Origin: Lineus longissimus
Taxonomy: Eukaryota; Nemertea; Pilidiophora; Heteronemertea; Lineidae
Direction of reading: 5' to 3'
DNA: 64,000 bases
Assembly: GCF_910592395.1 (NCBI RefSeq)
Contig: NC_088320.1
Span: 8,868,001-8,932,000, forward strand
Part shown: piece by piece, positions 11,010-23,391 of the stretch
Position numbering within the stretch: position 1 is the first letter of the stretch
Layout of the letters: the number at the start of each line of letters is the position of its first letter
Made by a program: the position numbers and the translations under genes
Notes under the pieces: generated by a model
What the model saw: the letters and a program-made list of their open reading frames with translations, nothing else
Told to the model about the DNA's origin: nothing
Database searches by the model: none

Positions 11010-11550
11010 GTCAGTGAGGGCATAGACTTGACAGCCCTTTGAGTCAACCTTATTGGGTCTCCTTATGAACTGCAACAAATAGCGCGAAATCGTGCGGCTG
11101 GACGATTGCGCGTGCTGTGACGAAACTCAAAGTATATTTTCTGTCACCGAATCAGAATGCTCGACGTATATCGTTTTGGCATACATAATAGCGTATCTTA
11201 TACCTAAACCCTTCATTCCTTCACTTCATTTCTTCAGTGGTTGTGATGGTCTACGTACGCACTACGTATTATCGTTAGTTGACCTACATGTGAATAAACA
11301 ACAAGCAAAACGATTAAATGCAAAAGTATTCGTACTATATGATATCAGATTATATAAGCTAGCTGGGAATACGACTACATGTACTTAAACTCTAGTTGTG
11401 CTAATTAGCGAAAATTGATCACAAAATGTTACTCCGACTACAGCGCCCCTTCCAGCCAGTTGATAAACTATCGGCACCGCATTCACCCGCCAATTCGTTG
11501 TGGTCGTCGGTACAAAACCTCCAGAAACCTCACCACGTCTCGCAGTGGTT
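11010..11550. other. unassigned extra segment inside TTAA copy c
   Basis: Absent from the other copies. A 98-codon frame at 11092-11388 carries SLHFFSGCDG, which faintly recalls a cysteine/glycine motif of some transposon-linked proteins, but this is too weak to name. Confidence 0.3.
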
Positions 11551-12059
11551 AGGATGAGGGACGAGGCCGGTCCACTGCGTCCGGAGTGTACAGAGGAAAG
11601 TGAAGGCAGTGTTGTTTTGCCAAGATTTGGAGGCTGAAGCCTTGCAAATTACGCATTTTCTTTTCCATTGCTCTTATCATTCGAAGTCACGTCAGGAAGA
11701 TGACGAATGTACTCAGTGTTCTTTCCGAGTTCAAACAACAACAAGTAACGTCATCATCCACCGAAGTTGATTGGGGCTGTCCCCAATTTGCTGAGCAACA
11801 CAGAACAATCGATGTCTGCAAGCAATACGTCACAGTGGTGATCCATGGCTCCAGACTGCGCCTTACTTGTGCATCGGTCCACATGATGAGGATCGATGCA
11901 TGGAGAACTCGGAATAGCGTGATTTAGCCAGATTTTGTCCTTTTTTGGTGCAATTTGCTGATGGAAACTACTAATGTTGAGTAGGTAGTGACTTGGGCAC
12001 CGACAGCTGAGTAATATGGCCCTCGATAATACCAATGGTCATTTTGCCATATAGTTTAA

Positions 12060-14564
12060 TTAAAGCACCTGTAAATCATAAAGGAGATGTGGCTAATGTA
12101 TGGTTTGAAAAACGCTTTCCTTCTTGATAATCCTTCCTAACTGGTTCTCCCAGGTTGCAATTAATAACTGCACGAATGACAATAATCAGAGTTCAAAGTG
12201 TCATTTTTCGTGTTTGATCACCCACATAGATTTTACATACATGTATTATATTACCTTGATCAATATGCCTTATCAGGATGAATATTTAACTTCCACTTAA
12301 GAACTGATGCAGGGATAACAATGAGCAGAGTTCGAATAGCATTCCGCGAAGTTACTATTTATAGCTCACAAGGTCATTTGCATAAGATATTGATGACGTT
12401 TTAGTCACGTGACAGTCGGACATCGACACTTATTTCTACGCATTTGAGCTTATTTCAAAGTCAATTATCTTTGACCCTGCATTGTTTTTAGCATGAATGA
12501 TACGATAGAGGCAGAGAGAGAAATATTCAGAACAATTATGTAGTATTTCCAACACTCGGACATGTGCCAAATTGAATCTAACTGCCCTAGTTAGAAAGCC
12601 TGAATCAATTACGAAACCGCATGTTTGTCCGACATTGCCTGTAAGTCAGCGATGGGGAAATAGAGGGCAGCAGCTGCAGTGACCTCATTATCGCGAAATG
12701 CTATTGTCATGTTGAATTACACTGCTGATTAAACTAATTTTGAAAGATAAACAAATGCTTTTCACTCAATTTCGTTTTGATCCATTAATTATTGGATAAA
12801 CAATAATTATTGGTTATACAGTGTGTTTTCCGAAATCTTCAAATATTGGAAAACTGCGTGCTCCTAGCTAAACAAATCTCACAAGTTTTGAATTGTCAAC
12901 TAACTTAAAGAGGGATTCATAACATACAGTTGTAATATGTAAAGTCACAGACTTAGTGAGCCCCCTTCGGGCTTCATGTCGGGGGAGCTCCCCCGAAACC
13001 CCTACGATAGCTGATAGTTTTACCCCTCCCCCCCCAAAAAAAAAACCTTGTTGGAATCCTCCATAATTCCTTTTGTCACGTTTATTGTTTCGGTAGGACA
13101 TGTTCTGGTAGTCAGTGAAAGCAGATGTAATAATTCAAGTGGACACTCCCCGCACCCCCTTTTGTGGCCAAGCAGATGTTTCACCATTCTTTCCGTTTAG
13201 TTTTCTAAAGTAGTTCATCATTATGCTTCAACTCACTCTCCCCATGCAATAATAGTAGTGTGATGAGCAGGTCATGCTTGCATAAAATCGTTCGAAATAG
13301 GTTTTTGGCTGCTTGCAAAATCGAACTCCAGAATTCTTCATCGGTCTCTGACTTGCAGACAATTTTTTAGCTCCATCATTTGTTGGTGCAGTGGGTAACA
13401 CTATATGCTCAGTATATAATTGTCTGAGTAACTGGGAAATATTTCCAATTCGGTGTCCTGCAAGAATTCGACAATAATTCCTTCTGATATGAAAGTAATC
13501 ACATGGAAAACTGTTTTTACTCAATCTCTGCACTCTGCAAATTAATCTGTCAATAAAGTGCAAGCTAGAGTAAACTGAACAAGCCAATTATGTTGTTAGC
13601 TGCAGAAAAAAAGATAAAAATTGATGATGATGTGATAACAGACGTGGAAACCTTGGTGTCTAATGTTTTGTAACAAATTTTAATCATACGACCCCCTTTA
13701 GGTCGGGGCGCGTAAGCTATACACGTGGGGAAATTTTTCCTTATTTGGTCAATCCAATCCATATACCAAGAAATATTTTTTCTTGTCACACACTTCTGAT
13801 TTCAAAATGGCGCCGATTTTTGTTGCGGGGTAGAGCTAATCTCGTCACCATTCATCTCACACACTCGTCACCAGGTAGCTTCTCGCAGTCTAATATTTGA
13901 TTGCCGTTGGTTTGCTGTAGGCCCTAATTATCAAATTATTAAATTTATTTCAATATTTGAACCACCCCCTATATAAAATGCCAACATAACTAGAAAACTC
14001 ATTTGTATTTGTATTGAGAAAATGTTCAAAATCATGAAAATAATTACCAAAAAACAAGGTGTTTATTTTCCGAGGTCACGTGACATAAACAAAACTCGAT
14101 CGATCATAAAACGATCAAAACCGGGCGATTTCAAAAGAACACAAACCTCTAATACATTTCAAAATTATCACTTTGAAACTTTGTGTGTAACACTCACAGC
14201 ATAAAATAGATATGAATTATTAAACCAAAGCGTTAGAAAGTCATAATATTCTTTGAACATGTACCGGAGTTCGCAATTAGTAATCGGACCAGCTGCTCTT
14301 CACAGTAAATCTGATTGCTTTTTCTCATGGTTTTGTATATGAATGACGTACAGGAGTAAAAAAAGCCTGATCTCAGGATGAATCTGATAAGGCAAGTTGA
14401 ACAAGCCCGTTTCATGGCCAGTTGTCTAACATACATATTTTTTATTGCTAATGCAATTGGTTAGTCGACCAATTTAGTCATAGATTACGTTGGTCCTTGA
14501 CCAACTTAACTATACATTGAGTTAGAACCATCATAGAAATAGAACGATCACTACAAGTTTCGTT
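12060..14564. other. unassigned non-coding DNA
   Basis: Open frames on the minus strand at 12868-13101, 13228-13587 and 13565-13789 have no recognised motifs. A C/G-rich block at 12960-13030 (CCCCCTTCGGGC, GGGGGAGCTCCCCC) resembles blocks at 62960-63100 and may be a dispersed repeat. Confidence 0.3.
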
Positions 14565-14744
14565 CCGGTGTAACATCTGTGGTTGTTCCCCATGTGTCAG
14601 TGTTTCCAAACAATAGGCAGCTAGAGAGACCACGACTTTTCAATAGGGGGGATACACAGAAAAACTTGTCAATCTATTTTTGAGTGTTCCCAAGCAATGA
14701 GGGGAAACACTCAAAAACAGAAACACTCAAAAACATTACACCGG
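14565..14744. repeat. 180 bp MITE, copy 1
   Basis: Ends CCGGTGTAAC and TTACACCGG. The interior has inverted TTTTTGAGTGTT / AACACTCAAAAA words. A second copy of identical length lies at 43303-43482 with only a handful of differences, so movement was recent. No target duplication is evident at either copy. Confidence 0.85.
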
Positions 14745-15249
14745 CACCAGCTACTTTAGTAGACAGCTGTGTCAGGCCTGTTTTGGTGGTAAGTTTGTTC
14801 CCTTAGCCAGCATTTCTGAAAAGTGCACGGCGATGACATGAATGAAGGTTGCAGTTAGCCTCACGTCTCTCAGATTAAAGGGAAAAAAATCAGAAGGTCA
14901 GTTTGGCTGATTTTGTGTCACTTCTTCTGTTGGGTGACATAATCATTACCTGTTCCAGCTTGCTGAAAATACTTAAGTTCAAACCTGGCTCTTTCCGATT
15001 CATAACAACTGATAGCTCAAACTTTTTTGGCACAAAACCAAACAAGATCATTTTAACAGACAAGTATTTCGGTGACTTTTTCGAAAAGATGCAAAAAATG
15101 AACTGAGAGCTGGCCGTCAAACAGCATGACTAGAGTACTTTTAGGTCTATAAATAATATTGTGTGATTGTGTAATGTAAAGCAGGGTGAAACCTCAGCTG
15201 TAGAATACAGTCGCCCTCTCAGTCATATGGGTATCCCGGGTTCCCGCAG
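14745..15249. other. unassigned DNA
   Basis: Overlapping short frames on both strands at 14890-15120 show no similarity. Nothing else seen. Confidence 0.25.
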
Positions 15250-15312
15250 CCATCCAGGAATCGAATCTTGGAACTCAGAGGTAACAGGCGCTGAACCACT
15301 CCAACAGCTCCG
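15250..15312 (-). repeat. tRNA-derived SINE-like sequence
   Basis: On the minus strand TGGTTCAGCG (A-box-like, 15289-15298) is followed by GATTCGATTCC (B-box-like, about 15256-15266) at near-tRNA spacing. The arms do not fold as a functional tRNA, so this is a SINE head or tRNA pseudogene. Confidence 0.45.
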
Positions 15313-16535
15313 AAAGGTTGTACCGGATGTATTTCTAAGCTGTAGAAGATATCCCTCACTTTGAAGGAAGTTGGGTGGAAACTTCTAATTTAAGAGTCAG
15401 AATGCCCTTTATACTACTTGTAACCTTACATGTAGTTCAATAGAAAATCGCTTGGCGCTTCAATCGGAGTTGCTGAATTACTGGTTGAACGATAGGCCTA
15501 CACAGAAAGAAGGGATAATATAGCATTTATATGTGATCGAGGGGACATTCCTTTCTCAGTTGGCGTACAATTATTCAACTGTGCCCCCCCCCTTCATTTG
15601 TTCAACACTGAATTTCATGATGTGTTGCGCTGAGCCAAAAATATGAAGTTCAGTGCATTTTCAACTTTAAATAAATGAGAAATTACACATTGCACAAGAC
15701 AGTACATCCCGTTCAATCTGAATCCTTTTGCACAATCTTCTCCTCTTATAATTTGCGTTATCCACACAGTTTATGTCGTTTCTTTCAACGACCAATATTT
15801 GATCAACAAAAAGGAGAGATGCGATTTTCATTTCTAAAATCCAATTTGGCCAAAAATACCCTGCATGCAATTCTTTAATTTTCATCTTTTATCTGAGATT
15901 ATCTTCCTTTAAAACTAAGTGCCCGCGAGCAACATCAAACGTAATAGGTTTTAAAACTGAAATATCTCATAACAAGTGTAGCTGAACGTAGGATTCTAAA
16001 GAAGATTTAATCCTCCTAAGAACTTCCAGATGATACGGTCTCAAATATAAGACTGAATGCGCAGGATAATGAACAACACGTGCATGTCATTTAAATTACT
16101 AGAAAATGGATCCACAAACTGCACCACATTTAACAACACTGTTAAGAAATTCGCTAACAATGGTGCGCCTTTCAATAGTTTATAGTTCTTTTTTCTTTTC
16201 CTAGTGAGAGAATAAAAAAGACCTGTAAGCTATTCGCGCCCACCTCTAGAACTCGTAATGGTGGATACTAGCTCGATTTTAATGTTCTGGTCACTGAGGC
16301 ATCTTGAAGAAAAAAAAGATTATTATCTTGATCCAAGCCCTACGTCAAGCCTTAAACTTAAAGAACAACACTATTCATGCTTCCAATTATAACTGGTCCT
16401 ACCCCTGACACTACATTGAAGGAAATTAAATGCAAGAGCTACTCAAGTCAATTTTTGAAAGCTAAGAGCTAGCACCAGAAATGGAGTTTGGGTATAGGAA
16501 TGCTGTCTCAAATAATGGGCTACTGTCTACTGTCT
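15313..16535. other. unassigned DNA
   Basis: No coding similarity. Complementary short frames at 15667-15885 are shadows of each other. A run of nine C lies near 15585. Confidence 0.25.
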
Positions 16536-16727
16536 CAGTGCGCGAAATAAAAAGAACAGATAAACAGAAAAAAAACGCGTTTAGGCCTATAGATCTTTGA
16601 AAGCACATTTCGAATATATCCCTCCTACATACCTTTTCTGAATAAATCATCCGAAATGTGCTTTCAAAGACCTATAAGCCTAAACGTGCTTTTTTCTGTT
16701 TATCTGTTTTTTTTATTTCGCGCACTG
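16536..16727. repeat. 192 bp hairpin MITE
   Basis: Arms of about 76 bp (16536-16613, 16652-16727) are near-perfect reverse complements around a 38 bp loop. Ends are CAGTGCGCGAAAT and ATTTCGCGCACTG. CAGTG termini recall hAT elements, but no 8 bp duplication is clear. Confidence 0.8.
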
Positions 16728-16861
16728 CTAATGCCGCAAGTTCCACGGCGCGAGATAAAACGAGATTGCAAGAAACGTCCTCGTCCCTTAGATCCGTAAC
16801 CCAGGCAAAAAGAAGCTGGGTGCTGTTTGTCAAGTGTAATGACACCTAGGGTGCTTATTGT

Positions 16862-16932
16862 CCAGTCGATCTCGAACCTGGGTACCATTTGTCGGCACCC
16901 AGGACGACATCCACCCTTTCAGCCACACCAGC
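16862..16932 (-). repeat. tRNA-derived SINE-like sequence
   Basis: On the minus strand TGGCTGAAAGG (A box) is followed after about 36 nt by GGTTCGAGATC (B box). The anticodon arm is degenerate. Probably a SINE head; the tail may extend toward 16790. Confidence 0.45.
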
Positions 16933-17437
16933 CGCAGTGAAACATACATCATGGATGTAGGGAATGCACAGGTTAACCTTACTTTGAGTAGTCCAACTTT
17001 GCCAACAGTAATTCAAGTTTCCCCCAGACCAATAATGTGGACTTCCTGCTGAGACAGATTCAAGTAAGATACCTCATTATCTGTAAAGTCAATGAGCACT
17101 TTTCTTCAAAGGCTCAATTCTCAATCCCTAGATTGTATTGGGAACTTGCAGACAAAGAGGGGTTTAGAATTTGATACTGGCTAACGTGATCTGCCCGACA
17201 TACAGGAGCTAGCTGTCGGCTGCAGTATATTATGTTCTCCTTAAGTGCTAGCCGGCTCTGGCTAACACAGCACAGCAACATACTGCTTCTCAAGAACTGC
17301 ATGAGTTAGTCCCCATGAGGCCTCTCTGCCCGCCCCCAGGGGTTACCCTCATCAAATAGATTCGGGACTAAAGTAGAATATGCTAATTACTAATCCCTTA
17401 TCATCGCCTGTATCACTCCGTTTAATATACTCAACAG

Positions 17438-17518
17438 GGTGGCCCAGAAATTTTTTCCCTTGCACAATAGAATTCTATTGTGTACCCATTGTGTGAGGGA
17501 ACATAATTCTGGGCCACC
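17438..17518. repeat. 81 bp palindromic MITE
   Basis: GGTGGCCCAGAA at the left is mirrored by TTCTGGGCCACC at the right, and the interior is also partly self-complementary (CACAATAGAATTCTATTGTG). The end sequence recalls Tc1/mariner-type MITEs. Confidence 0.7.
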
Positions 17519-17613
17519 AGGTAGTTTCTCACTCCAAACGTCCAGCCAGATCTTTACAAAGTGCACATTTCTAGGCCTGCAATTGGGTAATTTTAGGCCC
17601 TCAAAAATCCTCT

Positions 17614-17688
17614 AGTATTTGAATGTGAATAGCAAGAGAGTATTTGAATGTGAATAGCAAGAGAGTATTTGAATGTGAATAGCAAGAG
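17614..17688. repeat. three exact 25 bp tandem repeats
   Basis: The unit starting AGTATTTGAATGTGAATAGC is repeated three times without change. Confidence 0.95.
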
Positions 17689-18222
17689 TACTACCCAATG
17701 GTCGAAAAAGACCGTCCTCCGTGCTTGTAGTAACTAACGAGACATGAAGGAAGTAACCCCAACTCTCATTTGTCAATTTGTTCCGCCTGCTGGGTGTCTT
17801 ACATCTTAGCCACCATTGCCATTGACGCTGCTGTTCAATCAAATAAGGTAAAATTGGGTATTTGTAGCCTCGGTCTAATTTTAGCCATGGGCAATGTTTT
17901 TGATTCATAATCCGGTAACCACGGAATTATTCTGCCAACCCAAGCATGGATATGAACGAGGTGACTGTTGAGTATCACAACATCAGTAGTTCTGGATTAT
18001 GCAACATGTAATGTAAGAGCTATAAGAAGTAAACAAATCAGACACATGCACAAAATAAGTTGGGATCGAACTTTTTACAGATCTGAATTTTCCACACTTG
18101 CAGATCTAGACCATTGATATATTTGAAATTTGGTTCAGGCGACCAGTATTGAGTGTAGAGAATGCTGTGTGCGGCGTTTGATGTCATTATTAAAAGTGAA
18201 TTTTTCAGAGACACTTTTCTGA
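17689..18222. other. unassigned DNA
   Basis: No feature other than a fragment near 17845-17872 (GGGTATTTGTAGCC) related to the inverted repeat ends of the next element. Confidence 0.25.
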
Positions 18223-18936
18223 CCAAGGTACCCTCGGGGTATTCGTAGTCCGTTGGTTTTAGGTATTTGTATCCCCTATAAATAGCTCAATATATCCTGT
18301 CATAACTCATGAAAATGCTTCTTTTTTTAAATTCTTATACCCGAATTATATTATTTGATCATAAATCTATCCGATTTAGACACAATGTTAACCCTTGATG
18401 TACCAATAATGATGCATTTGTGGTTTTATTCTAGTTCATCTAAAATTACTTCGAAATAATGTTAATATTTTCAAAGTAACCGGTGTCTCTAGTTAAAGCC
18501 ACACCATTGACTAGATAACAGCATTTCTCCCAGTACATTGCATTACCATTAAGTGGTTCCAGCTATAGTTGGGGTTGATACATGACCCATTAACTGAAAC
18601 TACAGTTTTTAATGGCGCACGACAAGACTGTCAGTCAATTCAGAATATCACAAGCTGTTGTCTGACACAAGGTGTAATGTACAACAGAGGTGAAGGATAG
18701 AACTTTTTGTTTTTACACCAGTTTAAAATCAGTCTGATTTGCGACACATCACTTAATGTGTTCAATAAATATCGTTTGATACCAACAAAATCTCGTCGTC
18801 AACCTAGATTGGAATAATATAAAAAGCTTTATTACCAATAAAGACCATGAACATGTGAATAACATGTTCTCATACATAAAAAAAACATGCAATTTTGAAT
18901 TTTAGTCAGGGGCTACAAATACCCCAAGGCCACTGG
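18223..18936. repeat. about 710 bp non-autonomous element with 25 bp inverted ends
   Basis: Left end CTCGGGGTATTCGTAG near 18232 and right end CTACAAATACCCCAAGG near 18913 are imperfect reverse complements extending outward over about 25 bp. The interior is AT-rich and non-coding. No target duplication was confirmed. Confidence 0.55.
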
Positions 18937-19039
18937 CTATTTTGTATCATTTATCATTATTTTAAGGTAATTAGGTTTGAGCCACTGGCGAACTTCTATA
19001 ATACAACTATCTGCCTTGCAAATTGTGGCCTTTGAGCCC

Positions 19040-19620
19040 TTGTTAGGTGAGTGAAAGAATTCGTAGTTGTCCATCATCTGCAAAGCCGTGTCTGTGCATG
19101 CCATGGCCATCTATAATTCCACCAAGTGACCTGTTATATAGCGAAAAAAAGAAACGGCCCAAGAATTGATCCCTGGGGATCCCTTGAAACGAGTGGTACT
19201 AGTGATGACTTTTCACCTTGGATATTCACAGTTTGGGTTATGTTGGTGATGTAGGATCTAAACCAGCAAAGGGCTGTGTCTTGACGCCAAGCATATGCTC
19301 TAGTTGTCGAGCAATATCCTATGACCTATGGTGTCCAAGGCAGCTGGCATGTCTAGCAAGATCAGAATCACACCCATACCATTGTCAAGCGCATTGTCAG
19401 TATCTCTCTTAATCCGCAATTGCGCAGTTTCTGCGCTGTGTCCAGCCTTGTAGGCGGAGTGCAATGAATCTTTGAGTCCGTGCGTGTACATGAATGATAC
19501 GAGCAGTCTTGCAACAACGAGTCAAGGTAAATACTACCAGAAATTCGAGCTTCCAGCAAATTTGATGGTCCCCAATTTGGGAGCATCTGAGAGCCAAGAA
19601 TAAGACTATCAGATGGGTAG
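19040..19620 (-). pseudogene. LINE reverse transcriptase relic (CR1/L2-like)
   Basis: Fragment of a non-LTR retrotransposon reverse transcriptase, which copies element RNA into DNA at a nicked target. Read on the minus strand with frameshifts it shows, in order, SAYKAGHSAETAQLRIKRD, VILILLDMPAALDTIGHRIL (first catalytic aspartate region), WFRSYITNITQTVNIQG, RDPQGSILGPFLFF (decayed GVPQGSVLGP box) and GFADDGQLRI at about 19073-19090 (the catalytic F/YADD box). Order and spacing fit the CR1/L2 group. Both flanking parts of ORF2 are missing. Confidence 0.85.
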
Positions 19621-19731
19621 ATGATGCATGATGATGATGTCGCCTACAGCAACAGGGTCCACCAGATACAATATGTGCTCCATAAGAAACAAATCTGGAG
19701 GAACATCCATGGTATACTGAATCCATTGAGA

Positions 19732-20172
19732 CACTTCTCCCAAGCAGTTAAGACGACAGGAAAAAACCACATGCGGTCCGATTGGATCCGAATGTGGTTT
19801 AAATTTTTCTCGTCTAAATGCAAAATGATCCGGATCAATGTGGTCCAATCCGGATTTAAAAAAAACATCCATCGAGGTATTTTTAATCACGATGCATCCG
19901 GATGCATCCGGATCAAAAGCGTCGTCTAAACCCAAATGGATACCGAATCCGGATTCACGTTACCTGGGCACATGCGCACTAACGTATTTTTTAACCTCCA
20001 CAAGCAACAGGTATTGGAGAATTCCACATCTATAGAAATGCATCCAGATGAGACCCCGGCGCTGATCGTCTAAATGTGCGCAATTTTTGAGACCTGAGTG
20101 TTGTTCGATCGGATCGCATCCGGATCCGATCCGAATGTGTTTTTTTCGCCTGCCGTCTAAATGGACCTAGTG
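19732..20172. mobile_element. CACTA-like non-autonomous element with subterminal repeats
   Basis: On the minus strand the right end begins CACTAGGTCCATTTAGACGG. The left end is a decayed inverted copy (CACTTCTCC, then TTAAGACGACAGG). Both subterminal zones are crowded with ATCCGGAT / GGATCCGAT words. CACTA termini and subterminal repeats are hallmarks of EnSpm/CACTA elements; there is no transposase. Confidence 0.6.
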
Positions 20173-22980
20173 TCAATACAAATCAGCCTATAAAATGACT
20201 GGATTGAATAAAATGCAAACTAGAGAGAATTTTCACATTCTGAACCCTTCTGTGTCTACCATGGCGACAAACCAAGGAAGGTTTTACAGTATGGACGAGT
20301 GGTCCTGTCAACAGCTCGAATTCGTTCATGAAATAAAACAAACGACGAGCAATTAAACACGCACACCTTGGCACTAACTGCAAGCTTGTCCGAAAAAAGA
20401 TCTGTCCGAAATACATAATTGATTATACATATGTATTATACATAATACATAACCCTACGTACCTTTTTTCGAACCTGATCATGGTATTCTGCTCTCTCAT
20501 CTGATCATCGGATGATTTTTTTAAAGACTAGGCCGCCTCTCCCCGTCCTGATCCCATGTACTCTAAACGTACGCATAAACATTCTCATGACTTCACAGAT
20601 AGTATTTATTCAATGATTACACAATCAAAAACGCATTCGACGCATTAAACATGCTCATTTCATTTTTTCTAAGAAAACGTTAATTGCATTTACAGTTTTA
20701 AAAACGAAACAGGCTGGACGTACGTAAGACTGAGAAGTGGGACAGACTTTGAATTGTTCACATTCCATTCAATTGCAAACGTCAACATTTTGTGAAACTA
20801 TCGGCAATGAGAAAAAAGCTAATAACCTCAAACCAATCACAAGAATCTAATCCAGACATTTCGCCTGGTGTGTTGAGCGGATGGTCGACTTATACAATTG
20901 ATTTTTAGTGATTTAATTCCTTCTAATTTAATTTATCATCGCTTCACACGAAACAAAATGGCTGGCGTCTGCATGCAGAAAAGCGGACATGTGATTGGCC
21001 GAATCGGCACGTGGTTCAATGTTTTTAGAATTAGAAGTCAGAGTGGTGCAAAAAACGCTTCAAAGTCATCGAAATGGTGAACATTTCCAAAATCTTTTTA
21101 TGGTATTCTATGCATCGAATTGTCATTGTTGGGACGGGGCTGATGTATTTTTAGTTTATACAGTTGTTTGGCTGGACTGGCTCCATGAATGTTGGTTTTC
21201 AGGTTGAAGAAACAGAATCACCTACCTGAGTAATCCCTAATATGTTCCCCACTGGTACTTGGGCATCATAATGACTATTCAATGTAAATATTGTGTGGTG
21301 ATCGAGGAGTGATATTGCATGATTGCTCATGACTGCAGTGCTTAAAATTGTGTATTTTAATACGGACTTTTTTTCACGTCTAACTGGATCCATGGCCAGG
21401 TAGAATATACAATAGCCACCGTCGTGCTGTTATTTTCACAATATACGGACAGTTGATCCCAGGTGTGCAGAACTTTTAAGTACTTTCGTTGCGTACGTCT
21501 CCGCGACATAATTCGTCTAAAAAAAAGTTAATATGTGTTTAAGTCACATTGATGATCATACTAGCGATTACTAATTGCGAGATAATCGCCACACAAAGTT
21601 CAATTCCCACGGTATTTGATAGCAAGTTAGCATGTGTTTTCGCAAGTTATGAATGGCATGGTTTTGATTCGTCCTTCCTGCTGTCACATCCGATCGAACA
21701 CTTGCGGCATGGCCTGATGTGATTCGTAAAACGCAGATGGGGTCACGACTACAACAAAGTCCCTCCAGGCAGGGCGACATTATAAGCTGATTGACAGGCC
21801 AGATCATGATGAGTGCGTGTGCAAACCTTCTATTACATTCATAACTCCAGATGTGAACCAGGAAGTGGTGTCAGTTCCCGCCGGGCAACAGGCGGAGCAG
21901 TTTCAGTGCAAGCGTCTACAGCAGCAATCGTGAATACAAAAGGCTTTTATCCACCTAATATCAGTAGTAGATGAATACTGCTGCGTCTTTAAAAACCGTT
22001 AGAAATAGCAACTTCTTACAAATAAAGTTTTATATGAAGACAATTCTAATGTAATGTTTTCTTATCGACATCGTATTGAAATTATAAAGAAACGTGAACA
22101 GCGAGATATATATTGGAATCTTAATATCAGGTTGAAAATTTAACCATGATAATCCAGATTCACGTCGAATGCCATACCTACTTCATTATAATAGAATTAT
22201 GTTATGCATCTCTATTTGAACTGGCAAAGAGTAAATCAGTTTCGCATTGATGAACTAGCAAAAGAGTAAATCAGTTTCGCTTATCAAATGATGACAATAC
22301 GTGACCATTTTTGGTTCTGTGAGGGCGTAGCCGGAAAGGGGTGGCTCAAGCGTTCAAACGATCCTCACCATTTCCTGCTTGGGAAAATGGTCCACTCAAG
22401 ACGACCATTTTTTTCATACAGTATATATCCTCGCTTCATTTTTTAAGGGAAAAACCCTACGACCTACTCTCATTACGGACGGTAGAGGTTTTGTATGTTC
22501 GCCGTCGAAATTCCACTCTATGTCATTTCATGACATGATTTGGTATACAATTATGTTTTATATACTGCATGTACATATATTCCGAATTGAATATGTAGAA
22601 TCTATGAGGCAGGGCCCAGCTCGAGTGACAGGCGTACTTAGCATACGATTCCCAGCATGAGGATGTACCGACCAGCAAAAAAAAAGATTAAGAAAAATAA
22701 ATCAAATAAATTCCCAACGTAACTTTATTTCTTGACAACCGCGCATAGCCGCCGGCGTGATTTCCAAACACGATACATCAAAAAGCGAAATGCTATTAGC
22801 CACTAATTTTATCTCAATGAGTTTCCATTTGAATCAAATCTAGTTGTAAATACCTCTTAGTTAGCTGTTAGTGGTTTATTGAGCGATGAGGTTGCGTTTA
22901 TCAGTGGTCATAAAGCCGTCTGATTAAAAAAGAAACGAATATTTGTTTTGGAGGAATGTGCTTTATTCCTAAATGCAACG
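20173..22980. other. unassigned non-coding DNA
   Basis: No credible coding. A direct duplication of about 32 bp (AGAGTAAATCAGTTTCGC twice) lies at 22220-22280. Short frames in this range lack motifs. Confidence 0.3.
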
Positions 22981-23011
22981 GCATAATCACAGAAGTGATA
23001 TGACGACGCCA

Positions 23012-23358
23012 ATGGTGGTGGTGGTGGTGGTGGTGGTGGTGGTGGTGGTGGTGGTGGTGGTGGTGGTGGTGGTGGTGGTGGTGGTGGTGGTGGTGGTGGT
23101 GGTGGTGGTGGTGGTGGTGGTGGTGGTGGTGGTGGTGGTGGTGGTGGTGGTGGTGGTGGTGGTGGTGGTGGTGGTGGTGGTGGTGGTGGTGGTGGTGGTG
23201 GTGGAAGTGGTGGTGGTGGTGGTGGTGGTGGTGGTGGTGGTGGTGGTGGTGGTGGTGGTGGTGGTGGTGGTGGTGGTGGTGGTGGTGGTGGTGGTGGTGG
23301 CGGCGGAGGCGGTGGCGGCGGTGGTGGTGGTTGTGGCGGTGGTGGTGGTGGTGGTGGC
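23012..23358. repeat. very long TGG/CCA triplet microsatellite
   Basis: An almost pure (TGG)n tract runs from 23013 to about 23300, with one interruption near 23204 (GGAAG), and continues as an impure GGC/GGT tail to about 23358. It opens long homopolymer frames (Pro, His, Thr or Val) that should not be taken as genes. Confidence 0.97.
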
Positions 23359-23391
23359 GGCAGAGGTGGTGACCCGCACTCGCAAACGTGA

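Larger units (their letters stand above)
10546..12059. mobile_element. TTAA element (copy c) with internal insertions
   Basis: Starts TTAAAGGAATGGGCGGCTTT at the TTAA shared with copy b. The other end carries ATAATACCAATGG near 12025 and TTAA at 12056-12059. Compared with the 583 bp copy at 25506-26088 it has extra sequence at about 10631-10862 (LINE tail) and about 11010-11550 (unassigned). The segment 11590-11800 matches 54460-54660 in reverse. Confidence 0.7.

Noticed and set aside
11092-11388. 98-codon frame with SLHFFSGCDG as a transposon-associated gene
   Set aside because: Only one faint motif and no continuation in neighbouring frames.
12868-13101. 77-codon minus-strand frame rich in Gly
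   Set aside because: The Gly run is produced by a C/A homopolymer stretch; no domain is visible.
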